DNA of 47,862 nt from Candidatus Choladousia intestinavium (GTDB taxonomy: Bacteria; Bacillota; Clostridia; Lachnospirales; Lachnospiraceae), in assembly GCA_018712785.1 (NCBI GenBank), contig DVGK01000078.1:1-47862 (forward strand), written 5' to 3'. Below the pieces are notes generated by a model. It was given only the letters and a program-made list of their open reading frames with translations. It was not told where the DNA came from and made no database searches. A program made the position numbers and the translations under genes. Positions 17,034 through 26,465 of this stretch are shown in pieces. The number at the start of each line of letters is the position of its first letter. Within the stretch, counting starts at the first letter, position 1.

Positions 17034-17990
17034 TTACACCTGCTCTGGAACAGGCGGTTCGTCTTCCTCCCGAAGAACCAGCCTGGCCGCTCCATAAATC
17101 CCAGCGTTGTTTCCCAGAGAAGCCCGAAGGATTTTCGCCTTCTTTTGAGACAGTGTAATATAGGGCTCATACAGCTTCTGAATCATTTCAATCAGATAGT
17201 CTCCCGCGTTTGATACACCGCCGCCAATGATAAAAACCTCCGGATCCACCACATAAGACACCATAGCCAGAACCTTGGCCAAAAAGTTCATGCAGTATTC
17301 TACTGTTTTCTCTGCTATCCTATCCTGATTTCTGGCCGCCTCCAGCACATCCTTGGCTGTAAAGATCTCTTTTCCTCTCAAAACAGAAGCCTGGCTGCTC
17401 TCCCGAAGGAATTTCCCGGCGTACCGCACAATTCCGCTGGCTGAAGCCGCCTGGTCCAGGCACCCCTTCCCGCCGCAGTTGCAGATTTCTGTTTCCTCCG
17501 CGTTGATCTGAACATGGCCGAATTCCCCGCCAAGCCCATTGGTTCCGTCTATAATTTTCCCCTCCTGGATCACGCTTCCTCCTACGCCGGTTCCCAGTGT
17601 CACCATAGCTAAATTTCTATGTCCCTGTCCGGCGCCTTTCCACTGTTCTCCCAGGGCAGCCACATTAGCGTCATTAGCCGCGCGGATCTTCATTCCCGGA
17701 AAGTATTCCCGCATTTTTTCGGCCGGATTGAAATTGCGCAGATGCAGATTGACACAGCTCTCCACAAATCCATCCGGCAGTACAGGTCCCGGAATTCCCA
17801 ATCCAATGCCTTCCAGCTCTGAAGGTTCCGCATTGTTTTTAATCTCATCCGCAATCTGTCTCCATAAAAAAGCGCCTTCTTCCCGAAGGTCTGTAGAAAC
17901 AGACCACTGTTTCAGAAGATCTCCCTTCCCTGAAAATAAACCGAATTTAATATTCGTCCCTCCCAAATCAATTCCTGCCAGTTCTCCCAC
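17034..17990 (-). CDS. ROK-family sugar kinase (glucokinase-like)
   Basis: ATP-dependent phosphorylation of a hexose or related sugar, 318 aa. The N-terminal phosphate loop is GIDLGGTNIKFG (residues 6-17). TLGTGVGGSVI is the second ATP site, GGEFGHVQI supplies the catalytic/zinc His, and CNCGGKGCLDQ supplies the three zinc Cys of the ROK family. The start is GTG at 17990 with GGAGG 8 nt ahead. It is followed by the flavoprotein gene and preceded by two ROK repressors, so it may feed the sugar that enters through the neighbouring transporter. Glucose is the default guess. Confidence 0.87.
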   Translation of the reverse strand: MGELAGIDLGGTNIKFGLFSGKGDLLKQWSVSTDLREEGAFLWRQIADEIKNNAEPSELEGIGLGIPGPVLPDGFVESCVNLHLRNFNPAEKMREYFPGMKIRAANDANVAALGEQWKGAGQGHRNLAMVTLGTGVGGSVIQEGKIIDGTNGLGGEFGHVQINAEETEICNCGGKGCLDQAASASGIVRYAGKFLRESSQASVLRGKEIFTAKDVLEAARNQDRIAEKTVEYCMNFLAKVLAMVSYVVDPEVFIIGGGVSNAGDYLIEMIQKLYEPYITLSQKKAKILRASLGNNAGIYGAARLVLREEDEPPVPEQV

Positions 17991-18064
17991 ATCTTTGTCC
18001 TCCGTCTCAATTTATTTCTCCACTGATGTTATTATTTCATAACCAAAAAGAAAAGTCAAGAAAT

Positions 18065-19252
18065 TTATAAACTTTTATAATCCCTCAAAATTCTTTCCAC
18101 ATACCTCTCCTGCGCAATCATAGCTGCCCCTGACAGACTGTTGTTTTCCGTTTCTGCCTTTACAATTTTCAGTCCCCGCAGAAGATTTGGATGAACGTAC
18201 TGGGGAAGTTTCTCTAAGGCAAGCTCAAACAGCTCCGGAAATTTTACAATCAGCGCTCCTCCTACCAGTATATATTCCGTATTGTACATGTAGATAAGAT
18301 TGCGGATGAGATACGTCAAATCCATGGCCCGCTCTTTCACAAACGCTGCCATCCACGGTTCCCCCTTCCGGTACAGACGGATGATTTCTTCTAAATCCTC
18401 TACGTCCTTTCCGTTCTCATGGCAGATCTCAATCAGGCTGTTTATGGTAAGGGAGGTCTGTACGCAGCCTCTCTGTCCGCAGTCACAGAGCCGTCCATGC
18501 GGATGAATAATCAGATGCCCTACTTCTCCCAGGGCATTATTATACCCTCTCAGTACCTTCCCGTCCATATAGACAGAAGATCCCACTCCCATGCCAATGG
18601 AAAGATAGGTCATCCCGCCTTCCGCCATTTGTCCGCTGTTCCGCACCACGCTGACCGTGGCCGCCTTCATGTCGTTTTCCATAAAGACAGGCCCGGAAAA
18701 ATATTTCTCCGCCAATGAAGCAAAATCCACCTCATTCCATCCAAATTGAGGCGCAAAATAAATTTTGCCCTGAACCGGGTCAATGTTTCCGATACAGGAT
18801 ATTCCTATGGATTTCACTGCTTTCTGTGAAATACCGCAGCGCTCAAAAAGCTTCTCATACATTTCACTGAGAAACTGAAGAATTTGCTCTGGCTGGTATG
18901 TCTCTCTTTGCAGCCTGTACGTTTCTTCTTCCAAAATCTGGTCTGTAAAATCAAGGATGCACATGCCCAGCCGATCAGAATCAATGGAAATCCCCAGGGA
19001 CAGAATTTTATCGTTCTGAAGCACCAGGCATGTTCCTTTTCTTCCCACCCGTCCGGCGGTTATGGGGGATGTCTCTTTTATCATTCCCGCTCTGACAAGA
19101 TTATCCACAATCCTGGAAATGCTGGTGGCGCTCATCTTTGTCATCTTTGCGATATCCGCCCTGGATATCTCCCGTCCCCTCTGCTCTTTGATCAGACGCA
19201 GTACCAGCATTAAATTATTTACCTTAATATTCTGTTGATTCTGAACTTTCAT
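18065..19252 (-). CDS. ROK-family transcriptional repressor
   Basis: This 395-aa protein has an N-terminal winged helix-turn-helix (about 24-62, SRADIAKMTKMSATSISRIVDNLV) fused to a ROK sugar-binding fold. The zinc motif is CDCGQRGCVQ, and GEVGHLIIHP corresponds to the kinase His loop. ATP-binding glycine motifs are weak, as usual for ROK repressors such as XylR and NagC. It follows the second ROK repressor by only 2 bp and precedes the ROK kinase. It probably controls the polyol operon and/or the kinase; its inducer is unknown. Confidence 0.9.
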   Translation of the reverse strand: MKVQNQQNIKVNNLMLVLRLIKEQRGREISRADIAKMTKMSATSISRIVDNLVRAGMIKETSPITAGRVGRKGTCLVLQNDKILSLGISIDSDRLGMCILDFTDQILEEETYRLQRETYQPEQILQFLSEMYEKLFERCGISQKAVKSIGISCIGNIDPVQGKIYFAPQFGWNEVDFASLAEKYFSGPVFMENDMKAATVSVVRNSGQMAEGGMTYLSIGMGVGSSVYMDGKVLRGYNNALGEVGHLIIHPHGRLCDCGQRGCVQTSLTINSLIEICHENGKDVEDLEEIIRLYRKGEPWMAAFVKERAMDLTYLIRNLIYMYNTEYILVGGALIVKFPELFELALEKLPQYVHPNLLRGLKIVKAETENNSLSGAAMIAQERYVERILRDYKSL

Positions 19253-19254
19253 TT

Positions 19255-20376
19255 TTAGATTCCCGCAATAAATTCTTCGATAAACTGCCCCGCAGCGCCG
19301 ATGGCCGCCGCCATTCTTTTCTGCTGTGGCGCAAACAGCATGGAATGTCCGGCAATATAACTGTCATACTTTATCACTCTTTTTTCCAGCTCCGGAATAT
19401 ATTCCTCTATGTATTCCCCCAGATAGCCTCCCAGCACAATCGGAATGTCATAGATATTCAGAAGATTGTGGCAGGCCAGCGCCAGATCATCCATGTAGGT
19501 TTCCCATACCTCCGCGCAGACTTCATCCTGTTCTTTTAACTTTGCGAAAAACTGCTCCAAATTTCCACCCGTCAAATTTGACAGCAGCATGGTGTTGCAG
19601 TATTCATTGAGACATCCCACCCGTCCGCAGTAACATTTCCTGCCTCCCGGATGGAGGGTCACATGTCCGAATTCTCCAGCCCGCATCAGGCGCCCGTACT
19701 GGATTTTTCCTTCCTGATCCACGTAGGCTCCTCCCACGGAATTACTCAGGAAAAAATAGACAAAGCTTTTTCTCTCGTGGTAGCTGCACTCCGCGTGAGC
19801 GGCGCTGTTGGCGTCGTTAATCATCTTAAAGGGAAAGCCCGTCCTTTCTATCAGCTTCTGAAAAAAGCGCTGGCTGATTTTCATTGACTCATGAATCGCC
19901 AGAATCATGCTGCCGTCCTCTCCCACAATAGCCGGAATAGAAAAACCAATGCCTAAAATAGCCTCTGCCGAAATATTCAGATTCTGTATGGTTTCCATGA
20001 TCGTCCCTGCCAGCCAGTCCAGAGCCTCTTCTGATTCATCCATCACTTCTTTATATCGGTGCTGGTAGAGAATCTGAAGAGCCATATTTACTACAACTAT
20101 ATTCACATGGTTGGTGGTAATATCCACTCCCATGGCGACCTTGGCGTTCTTCCTACACCGATAGCTCATAGGTCTTCTTCCTCCCTCAGAAGGCAGTACG
20201 CCTGCCTGCTCTACCAGTCCGATGCTTTCCAGATATTCCATCCCCTGAGCAACCGTCGGGAGACTCAGTCTGAGGCTGATGGCAACTTCATTTTTGGAAA
20301 ACTCATTTAACTTTAATATATGCCGGAAAATATTGTTCCTGTTAATTCGCCTCACTTCCATATTGCTGATTGCCAT
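19255..20376 (-). CDS. Second ROK-family transcriptional repressor
   Basis: This 373-aa repressor has a helix-turn-helix near residues 26-55 (FSKNEVAISLRLSLPTVAQGMEYL) and a ROK domain with zinc motif CYCGRVGCLN and GEFGHVTLHPGG. AMGVDITTNHVNIVVVN takes the place of the kinase phosphate loop. The start follows GGAGGAG. It is the first gene of a two-repressor operon. The two proteins are only distantly similar, so they may sense different sugars. Confidence 0.9.
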   Translation of the reverse strand: MAISNMEVRRINRNNIFRHILKLNEFSKNEVAISLRLSLPTVAQGMEYLESIGLVEQAGVLPSEGGRRPMSYRCRKNAKVAMGVDITTNHVNIVVVNMALQILYQHRYKEVMDESEEALDWLAGTIMETIQNLNISAEAILGIGFSIPAIVGEDGSMILAIHESMKISQRFFQKLIERTGFPFKMINDANSAAHAECSYHERKSFVYFFLSNSVGGAYVDQEGKIQYGRLMRAGEFGHVTLHPGGRKCYCGRVGCLNEYCNTMLLSNLTGGNLEQFFAKLKEQDEVCAEVWETYMDDLALACHNLLNIYDIPIVLGGYLGEYIEEYIPELEKRVIKYDSYIAGHSMLFAPQQKRMAAAIGAAGQFIEEFIAGI

Positions 20377-20611
20377 ATTCTTAACTCCTCCTATTTTCTG
20401 CCAGCTCAGGAGAACCTCATCCCACAGCCTGGATGAACGGTCCGGTTTCCGGTTTTCTCTGGTCTGGAACGACTATCTAGTCAAAATACAGCTGTTTTCC
20501 GTTTTTGCAAAGATGGACCGCCTTTTAAAATCTATTTTAAAAAGTTACTTATATTATAGTCTTATTACAGGAAATTTTTCAAGAGAAATTTTATTTTTCT
20601 ATACAGTTTGA

Positions 20612-20631
20612 GCCGGACTCTGAAGTCCGGC
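20612..20631. terminator. Hairpin behind the SH3 lipoprotein gene
   Basis: The perfect 8-bp arms GCCGGACT/AGTCCGGC have loop CTGA, about 20 nt after the stop. The T-run lies before rather than after the stem on the minus strand, so terminator function is uncertain. Confidence 0.5.
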
Positions 20632-20652
20632 CCAAAAAATATCCTGTTCTGT

Positions 20653-22215
20653 TTAATATCCCGATACGCTGGTTGCGTAAAGATCTCCATTTGGAAGCGT
20701 ATTGGAGTAATCAATATTGGCGCTGATATAAAGTCCGTCGTACAAGCCGTCCGTTGTACTGATGGAAGCATCAGAAGTATTGATGGAATAGGTATTTCCA
20801 TCATCGCCGGCAATCACTATGGTATTTGCGGAAGAGCTGGTAACCGTACCGCTGAGTACGCCGGTGTTTGTACTTCCGCCTGTGCCTGTACTTCCGTCTG
20901 TGCCCGTACCGCTGCCCGTGTTGTCTGTACCGCTTCCTGTATCGCCGCCGGTATTGGCATCCGTCTCAGAGGGAGTCTGGGTACCGGTTCCCGGATTTGT
21001 CGTACTTACATAGGACTTGGAAATATACGTTCTCTGACCGTTCACCACAGCCACATACCAGTTGTCTGTCTCTCCCACTACAGTAAGAGCGGTTCCGCTG
21101 CCCACGCTGTTTACTACAGAGCTGTCTGTTCCCGGCGCAGAGCGGAGATTTACATCTGTAGTCGTATAATAGGTGTAGCTGGTGCCGTAGTCCACAAAGC
21201 TGTTGTACTCCGCATTCTGCATAGTAGCGTCTGAAACTGTCTCTGACTGCTGCGCATCGGTCTGAGAGGTGGACGGCTGCGTATTTACAAGGTAAGCCTT
21301 GGAAATATAGCCTACATTTCCGTTTATGTTTACCCGGAACCACTGGGAGGTCTCACCTGTTACGGTGACAGAATCTCCCGGCGCCAGAGAGCCTAAGATT
21401 CCCGCGTCCGTTCCCGGTTCCAGACGGATGTTCACATTATCCGACGCGTAAAGCGTGGTGCTGGTGCCATACTCGGTCAGGGACTGAAGCTCCGCTGAAG
21501 CGCTGGCGTTGCTCTCGGACTGAGTCTGTGACTCAGACTGGTTTGTAGAAGCAGTCGTACTGCCCGGCATTGCCGTAAAAGCGGAATTGTTGAGAACCGT
21601 AAAGCTCTCCACCGCCTTCTGCACTGCCTGAAGAAGCACTTCATTGTCATCTGTCACCGTACCTGTGATTACGTATGCCTCATTCTGCGCTACGATTCCG
21701 TACGTAACCGCATACGCCCACATATTTGTGGAGTTGTATTTCACCACATACTCATAAGTATTCAGAGTGGCGGAGCTTAAATGCTCAAAATTCATAATCT
21801 CATAGGCATCCTCATCGGAATACTGCCCGCTGAGGCTTTCGTTCAGCTCTTCCTCCGACTCCGCCAGAGAAAGGCTGTTCATGGCCGTCTGCCCTGACGC
21901 ATGGACAATATTAATCATCGCCTCAGAGCCTGAAGAAAATACACGCATCTCATCCGCGTCCTGCGTCACCTGCCAGGTGCTGTCCGGCAGAGTAATGCGG
22001 ATGCTTCCGTCCTGAGAGGTATAGCCAATCTCAGTCTCCAGCTCCGTCTCGGATTCACTTTCCGTCTCAGTCTCCGTTTCACTCTCGGTCTCCGTTTCCG
22101 TCTCACTCTCTGTCTCAAGGGGCTCCTTGCGCAGCGCGCATCCCCCTGCCAGGCTTCCTATGGCAAGTGACACTCCAAGAGCCAATAAGATCTTTTTCCA
22201 TCTTCCGTTCAACAT
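20653..22215 (-). CDS. SH3-domain lipoprotein with Glu-Thr repeat linker
   Basis: This 520-aa lipoprotein has lipobox LAGGC (Cys26), a linker of Glu-Thr/Glu-Ser dipeptides (about 31-62), and a central domain (about 65-200) of unknown fold. Two bacterial SH3 (SH3b) units follow, each with the DVNLRSAPGTDSS / NVNIRLEPGTDAG pattern ending in GYISKAYL or TYISKSYV. Then come a Gly/Thr/Ser-rich stretch and a C-terminal domain beginning GTVTSSSANTIVIAGDDG. It probably sits on the outside of the membrane and binds cell wall. ATG 22215 is chosen over 22233 because GGAGGG lies 6 nt ahead. It has its own promoter. Confidence 0.88.
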   Translation of the reverse strand: MLNGRWKKILLALGVSLAIGSLAGGCALRKEPLETESETETETESETETETESESETELETEIGYTSQDGSIRITLPDSTWQVTQDADEMRVFSSGSEAMINIVHASGQTAMNSLSLAESEEELNESLSGQYSDEDAYEIMNFEHLSSATLNTYEYVVKYNSTNMWAYAVTYGIVAQNEAYVITGTVTDDNEVLLQAVQKAVESFTVLNNSAFTAMPGSTTASTNQSESQTQSESNASASAELQSLTEYGTSTTLYASDNVNIRLEPGTDAGILGSLAPGDSVTVTGETSQWFRVNINGNVGYISKAYLVNTQPSTSQTDAQQSETVSDATMQNAEYNSFVDYGTSYTYYTTTDVNLRSAPGTDSSVVNSVGSGTALTVVGETDNWYVAVVNGQRTYISKSYVSTTNPGTGTQTPSETDANTGGDTGSGTDNTGSGTGTDGSTGTGGSTNTGVLSGTVTSSSANTIVIAGDDGNTYSINTSDASISTTDGLYDGLYISANIDYSNTLPNGDLYATSVSGY

Positions 22216-22573
22216 GTCACACCCTCCATTCAATCTTACTCCCTTTTATTCCGAAATACAGCTGTATTCCTGTCTCATCCGTGGGTTTCTGTATCTTTGT
22301 TCCCCCTTCTGGTCCAAAACACAAAAAACTGGTATTGAGACAATACCATTATTGCATATCATACCACGCATACGCGGGTTATGCAAGTCACACACTGATA
22401 ATTTAACTTTCCTGCAGGATTCTTAATATTTTTGTAAAAGGTGAAAACGAATCAGAACGGCTTTACACCCTCAACTGCTTTTTCGATAACCAGAAAGCCT
22501 GCCGCATGGTCTCTTCCGAAACCGCAGCGGCAGACTTTTACTTCTTTTTTCTATAAGACCGCATACGGCGCGA
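22216..22573. other. Intergenic region with promoter and one hairpin
   Basis: The 358 bp hold the SH3 lipoprotein promoter (22358-22386) and a GC hairpin (22499-22533, arms CTGCCGC/GCGGCAG) behind the broken permease. I see no gene or riboswitch I can support. Confidence 0.6.
22358..22386 (-). promoter_or_regulatory. Promoter of the SH3 lipoprotein gene
   Basis: On the minus strand TTGCAT (22381-22386) and TATGAT (22358-22363) are 17 bp apart, leaving a leader of about 140 nt. Confidence 0.65.
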
Positions 22574-22890
22574 TCATGATTTTTTCTTCTTGGATACCAC
22601 GTCGAAGACTACGGCTGCCAGAAGCACGAGACCTTTTACGACCTTCTGCATATTCTGGTCTGTACCCATGATGGACATACCCTGATTGATAATACCCATC
22701 AGCACCGCGCCGACGATAACGCCCGGAACTGTTCCGACTCCGCCGTATGCGGAAGCTCCGCCGATGAAGCAGGAACCGATGGCATCCATCTCATAATTCT
22801 GTCCGTATGTCGGCTGTGCGCTGGTCATACGCGCGATCGTGAGCATACCTGCCAGAGCGGCCAGTAATCCCATATTGGTGTACTCCCAAT
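22574..22890 (-). pseudogene. C-terminal remnant of an ABC sugar permease (XylH/MglC type)
   Basis: Only the last 100 or so residues of a CUT2 permease remain. The segment reads NMGLLAALAGMLTIARMTSAQ, then GQNYEMDAIGSCFIGG and GVGTVPGVIVGAVLMGIINQG, which are family-typical C-terminal parts ending in KKKKS. The N-terminal two thirds are missing. Upstream the reading enters the sensor-kinase gene in another frame, with the junction at about 22876-22890. No start codon has a ribosome site, so it is unlikely to work. See the kinase entry for the deletion model. Confidence 0.85.
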
Positions 22891-23655
22891 CATTTTCGCG
22901 AACGCATGCGTCACGATCCCCACTTCATCCTCGCCGCTGTAATCCGGCAGGCTGATGTCAAAATTCCCGTCCGCTACTTCATTTGCCGATCCGGCCAGCA
23001 TCCGGAGCGGTTCGGTAATGGTACGGATCAGGAGCATCAGCACGACCAGGTTGATCACCGCCGCGATCACAACAACCACAGAGCTGATAATCTCCATATA
23101 CTGCAGTGAAGTCAGCAGAACGCTGTAATTGTCGGAGTTCGCCTGAAACCGCAGGTTGTTCAGATTGTAGATCGCGTACTGGACATACTGGTATTTCTGA
23201 GACTCCTCCGCAAACGCGGCCTTGTAACGTTCTACATTGCGCCCTCGTTTTGCCTGGATCGTCTCATCCGCCAGTTCCAGATACGTCTCGGACATATTCC
23301 GGATGTTCTTTTCCAGTATCCGCATTTTATTGTCAACGATGCGGCTGTTGACCTGCTCCAGCATATCCCGGTATTCCTGCACATTCCGGTAATAATCCTC
23401 AAGGGAGTCGCTGCTCTTCGTATTCAGGTATTCCAGCACATCGGAATGGGTCTCCTCCAGACATTCTGTCAGCTCATTCAGGCTGACGTTCGTCGCATAC
23501 ACCTCATCCAGTTTCTTCATCGACTGATTGATCTCGCTGTACAGCAGAATATTGATAACAAACATCAGGACTGCCGTCAGGGCAAATGTGATCAAAAGCT
23601 TTGTCTGAAGCGACAGCCGCCAGAATAATGATTTTCTCTGTTTTTGTCTTTCCAT
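22825..23655 (-). pseudogene. Truncated LytS/YesM-like sensor kinase (N-terminal half only)
   Basis: The start (ATG 23655, GGAGG ahead) and the N-terminus are intact: a membrane segment (about 18-38), a helical extracellular part of about 150 residues, a second membrane segment near 190-212 (VVVVIAAVINLVVLMLLI), and a HAMP-like linker ending GEDEVGIVTHAFAKM. After that the sequence departs into permease DNA and stops at 22825, so the His-kinase and ATPase domains are absent. In related genomes a membrane-anchored sugar-binding protein pairs with such a kinase (XylFII-LytS) to sense xylose. Here the pair is cut. Confidence 0.82.
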
Positions 23656-23682
23656 CCGCACCTCCGTCCTGTCATGCCCGCA

Positions 23683-24705
23683 TCAGTCCTCTTCCAGATA
23701 ATCCTGAACATTCTGCTGTGTGATAATATTAAGATCTACACTGAAGTAGTTGCTCGTATAACCCATACTGTAATACTCTTCCAGCGCTTCTGCGCTGCAG
23801 CGCCCCATCTGGTCTGTATCAAGCGTAATGACCATCGGCACCGTCCCTTTCTGTACGGCGTCGAGCATGGTATCCGACTGATAATACCCGATGATATCCA
23901 CATCGCCTACCTGATTATAATCCACCATGGCATTATATGCCGACACGCTGTCTCTTTCATTCATGCACACAAGAATATCCGGTCTGCCAGCCTCTTCATT
24001 GAACAGATCTCGGATCACCTCTTCCGCATCAAACGTGCTGCCCGCAGTAATCGTAAGCGGATCGATCTCCACCATTCCCGCCTGTTCCTCTGACAGCCCA
24101 TCCTGAACCACCGTCTTCAGTTCTTTAAAGATCAGATCCTTCCCGCTGTCTCCATCATTCAGAAGCACGGTGACCTGGCGCGTATCTTCGCCGATGCACT
24201 GAAGCACCTGGCGGCCGTACGTCCTGCCAAGCTGGTAACTGTTGATCCCGACAAAGCTTTTCCTGCTGGTATCAGCCTCATCGGTCAGCACCGTCACCAC
24301 CGGAATTCCGGCCGCATCCGCAGCATTGATGGCCTCCTGCACCTTCGCGCTTCCGTCCGGTTTGACAATGATGCCGTCCACATTCTCCGCGATCGCTATG
24401 TCAATATAGGAGGCGAGTGTATATTCCCCCGCAGACCAATCGGACATCAGCTCCACATAAGCGCCTGACTCCGCCCCTGCCGCTTTCGCGCTGGCATAAA
24501 TATCCTGCCATATGCCAGAGGACGAATCCTCCGGTATCATAACATAATGGCGCTCATACTCCTCCCCTGAGAGCATATCCCCGATCCCGTTTTTCTGTAT
24601 GGTACGAAGATAATACCGCCATCCGAGCGCCGTTACCACGGCAAGGACAAAAAGCGCTCCCAATATAAAATACAATTTGATTTTTATGCGTTCTCTTTTC
24701 TTCAT
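23683..24705 (-). CDS. Membrane-anchored sugar-binding sensor protein (XylFII-like)
   Basis: This 340-aa protein has one N-terminal membrane anchor (about 10-32, YFILGALFVLAVVTALGW) and a periplasmic-binding-protein type 1 domain (AIAENVDGIIVKPDGSAKVQEAINAADAAGIPVVT, later RPDILVCMNERDSVSAYNAM). It carries no lipobox and lies next to a sensor kinase, not a transporter ATPase. It therefore fits the extracellular sensor of a XylFII-LytS-type two-component system, with a pentose as likely ligand. With the kinase truncated it may now be without a partner. A terminator at 24837-24871 separates it from the isomerase gene. Confidence 0.78.
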   Translation of the reverse strand: MKKRERIKIKLYFILGALFVLAVVTALGWRYYLRTIQKNGIGDMLSGEEYERHYVMIPEDSSSGIWQDIYASAKAAGAESGAYVELMSDWSAGEYTLASYIDIAIAENVDGIIVKPDGSAKVQEAINAADAAGIPVVTVLTDEADTSRKSFVGINSYQLGRTYGRQVLQCIGEDTRQVTVLLNDGDSGKDLIFKELKTVVQDGLSEEQAGMVEIDPLTITAGSTFDAEEVIRDLFNEEAGRPDILVCMNERDSVSAYNAMVDYNQVGDVDIIGYYQSDTMLDAVQKGTVPMVITLDTDQMGRCSAEALEEYYSMGYTSNYFSVDLNIITQQNVQDYLEED

Positions 24706-24836
24706 GGAACAACCTTTATTTTATTTCTGATAGAACCAGTATCCTATCATAGAATCGTATTTTTCACCCGCTTACAAATTTGGAGAGGCAAATCCTTTCA
24801 GATTGGCCGCATCCGGGTAATACTGTGATAATTGGG

Positions 24837-24871
24837 AAAAAGAGGCTGCCGCGGTATCTTGCGGCAGCCTC
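24837..24871 (-). terminator. Intrinsic terminator behind the isomerase gene
   Basis: Arms GAGGCTGCCGC and GCGGCAGCCTC form a perfect 11-bp stem followed by TTTTT on the minus strand. Confidence 0.88.
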
Positions 24872-24902
24872 TGCTGCGTTTTAGTTTTGCTTTGCCGCCG
24901 AC

Positions 24903-26387
24903 TTACGCGAACGGATTCTCAGTTCTGTACGGTATACTTGCCGGATGGTTGTATCCGATCTCATCGGGACACACGCCGATAAGCTTGAATACTTCGTAAA
25001 GTGCTTTTCCGAAATGTCCGAATGCCACTGCTCCGTGATGCGGATAATTTCCTTCGATCAGCACGTGGCGGTAGAAACGTCCCATTTCCGGAATTGCGAA
25101 TACACCGATTCCTCCGAAGGATTTTGTAGCTACCGGAAGGACTTCGCCCTGAGCAACGTAAGCGCGCAGGATGTTGTCAGCTGTGCTCTGCAGACGGAAG
25201 AAGGTGATGTCGCCCGGGATGATATCGCCTTCCAGCGTTCCGTTTGTAACTTCGATCGGAAGATTTCTTGCCATGATCATCTGGTACTTCATGCTGTAGC
25301 TTGTCAGCTTGGAAGAACATGTATTTCCGCAGTGGAATCCCATAAAGGTATCTTTATGTGTATAATTAAATTTGCCCTTGATGGACTCTTCGTACATATC
25401 TGCCGGTACGGAATTGTTGATATCAAGCAAAGTTACTGCATCATTGCTTACACATGTTCCGATGAACTCAGACAGTGCGCCGTAGATATCTACCTCGCAG
25501 GATACCGGGATTCCTCTTCCCGTCAGGCGGCTGTTTACGTAGCAGGGAACGAATCCAAACTGCGTCTGGAATGCCGGCCAGCATTTTCCTGCGATCGCAA
25601 CATACTTCTTGCATCCCTTGTGAGCCTCGATCCAGTCAAGCAGCGTCAGCTCATACTGAGCCAGCTTCGCGAGAACCTCCGGCTTCTTGTTGCCTTCTCC
25701 AAGTTCTTCCTCCATATCCTTTACCACGCCTGGGATACGCGCATCGCCTGCATGATTGTTGAAGGCTTCGAACAGGTCAAGCTCTGAATTCTCTTCGATC
25801 TCAACGCCCAGGTTGTAAAGCTGTTTAATGGGCGCGTTGCATGCCATAAAGTTCAGCGGGCGCGGTCCGAAAGAAATGATCTTAAGGTTCTTAAGGCCTG
25901 CTACGGCACGTGCGATCGGTACGAAATCGTGGATCATATCGGCGCATTCATCTGCCGTTCCTACCGGATATTCCGGAATATAAGCTCTTACATTGCGCAG
26001 CTTCAGATTGTAGCTGGCATTGAGCATTCCGCAGTAAGCGTCGCCGCGGCCGCCGCACAGGTTGTCCTGGGTTTCTTCCGCTGCTGCGATAAACATGGAC
26101 GGACCGTCAAAGTTCTGAGCAAGCATCGTCTCGGAAATTTCCGGACCAAAGTTGCCAAGATAAACAACGAGAGCGTTGCATCCTGCAGCTTTTACGTCAG
26201 CAAGAGCCTGCTCCATATGGATCTCGCTCTCTACGATACAGACAGGACACTCATAGATATCCGCCGCGTCATATTTTGCCTTATAAGCGTCAACAAGGGC
26301 TTTTCTTCTGTTTACGGACAGTTCTTCCGGGAAACAGTCACGGCTCACTGCCACAATACCGATTTTTACTTCTGGAATGTTAATCAT
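24903..26387 (-). CDS. L-fucose/L-arabinose isomerase-family protein
   Basis: This 494-aa protein of the L-fucose isomerase superfamily interconverts an aldose and a ketose with a divalent metal. NALVVYLGNFGPE and GGRGDAYCGMLNASYNL lie in the N-terminal Rossmann part, and EVDIYGALSEF, MGFHCGNTCSS and LIEGNYPHHGAVAFGHFGKAL carry the likely metal ligands (Glu, His). The gene is followed on one side by the sensor pair and preceded by DUF4867 and a xylulokinase-type kinase, which fits pentose catabolism. D-arabinose, L-fucose, L-arabinose or a xylose-type substrate are all possible. No xylA-type isomerase is visible nearby. The ribosome site is AGGAGG. Confidence 0.85.
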   Translation of the reverse strand: MINIPEVKIGIVAVSRDCFPEELSVNRRKALVDAYKAKYDAADIYECPVCIVESEIHMEQALADVKAAGCNALVVYLGNFGPEISETMLAQNFDGPSMFIAAAEETQDNLCGGRGDAYCGMLNASYNLKLRNVRAYIPEYPVGTADECADMIHDFVPIARAVAGLKNLKIISFGPRPLNFMACNAPIKQLYNLGVEIEENSELDLFEAFNNHAGDARIPGVVKDMEEELGEGNKKPEVLAKLAQYELTLLDWIEAHKGCKKYVAIAGKCWPAFQTQFGFVPCYVNSRLTGRGIPVSCEVDIYGALSEFIGTCVSNDAVTLLDINNSVPADMYEESIKGKFNYTHKDTFMGFHCGNTCSSKLTSYSMKYQMIMARNLPIEVTNGTLEGDIIPGDITFFRLQSTADNILRAYVAQGEVLPVATKSFGGIGVFAIPEMGRFYRHVLIEGNYPHHGAVAFGHFGKALYEVFKLIGVCPDEIGYNHPASIPYRTENPFA

Positions 26388-26465
26388 GGTTCTTATCCTC
26401 CTGCTTGCATTTTGTTGATATCCCGGCTCTTGCCGGTAATATTTAAAGGGCTTCCCCTATTAATC

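Noticed and set aside
20608..21234. Plus-strand frame rich in Gly, Ala and Cys opposite the SH3 lipoprotein
   Set aside because: It comes from the repetitive Thr/Gly/Ser codons on the other strand, not a gene.
20873..22130. Gly/Thr/Ser- and Glu-Thr-rich repeats as a CRISPR or tandem-repeat array
   Set aside because: The repeats are in frame inside lipoprotein coding sequence and have no spacer structure.
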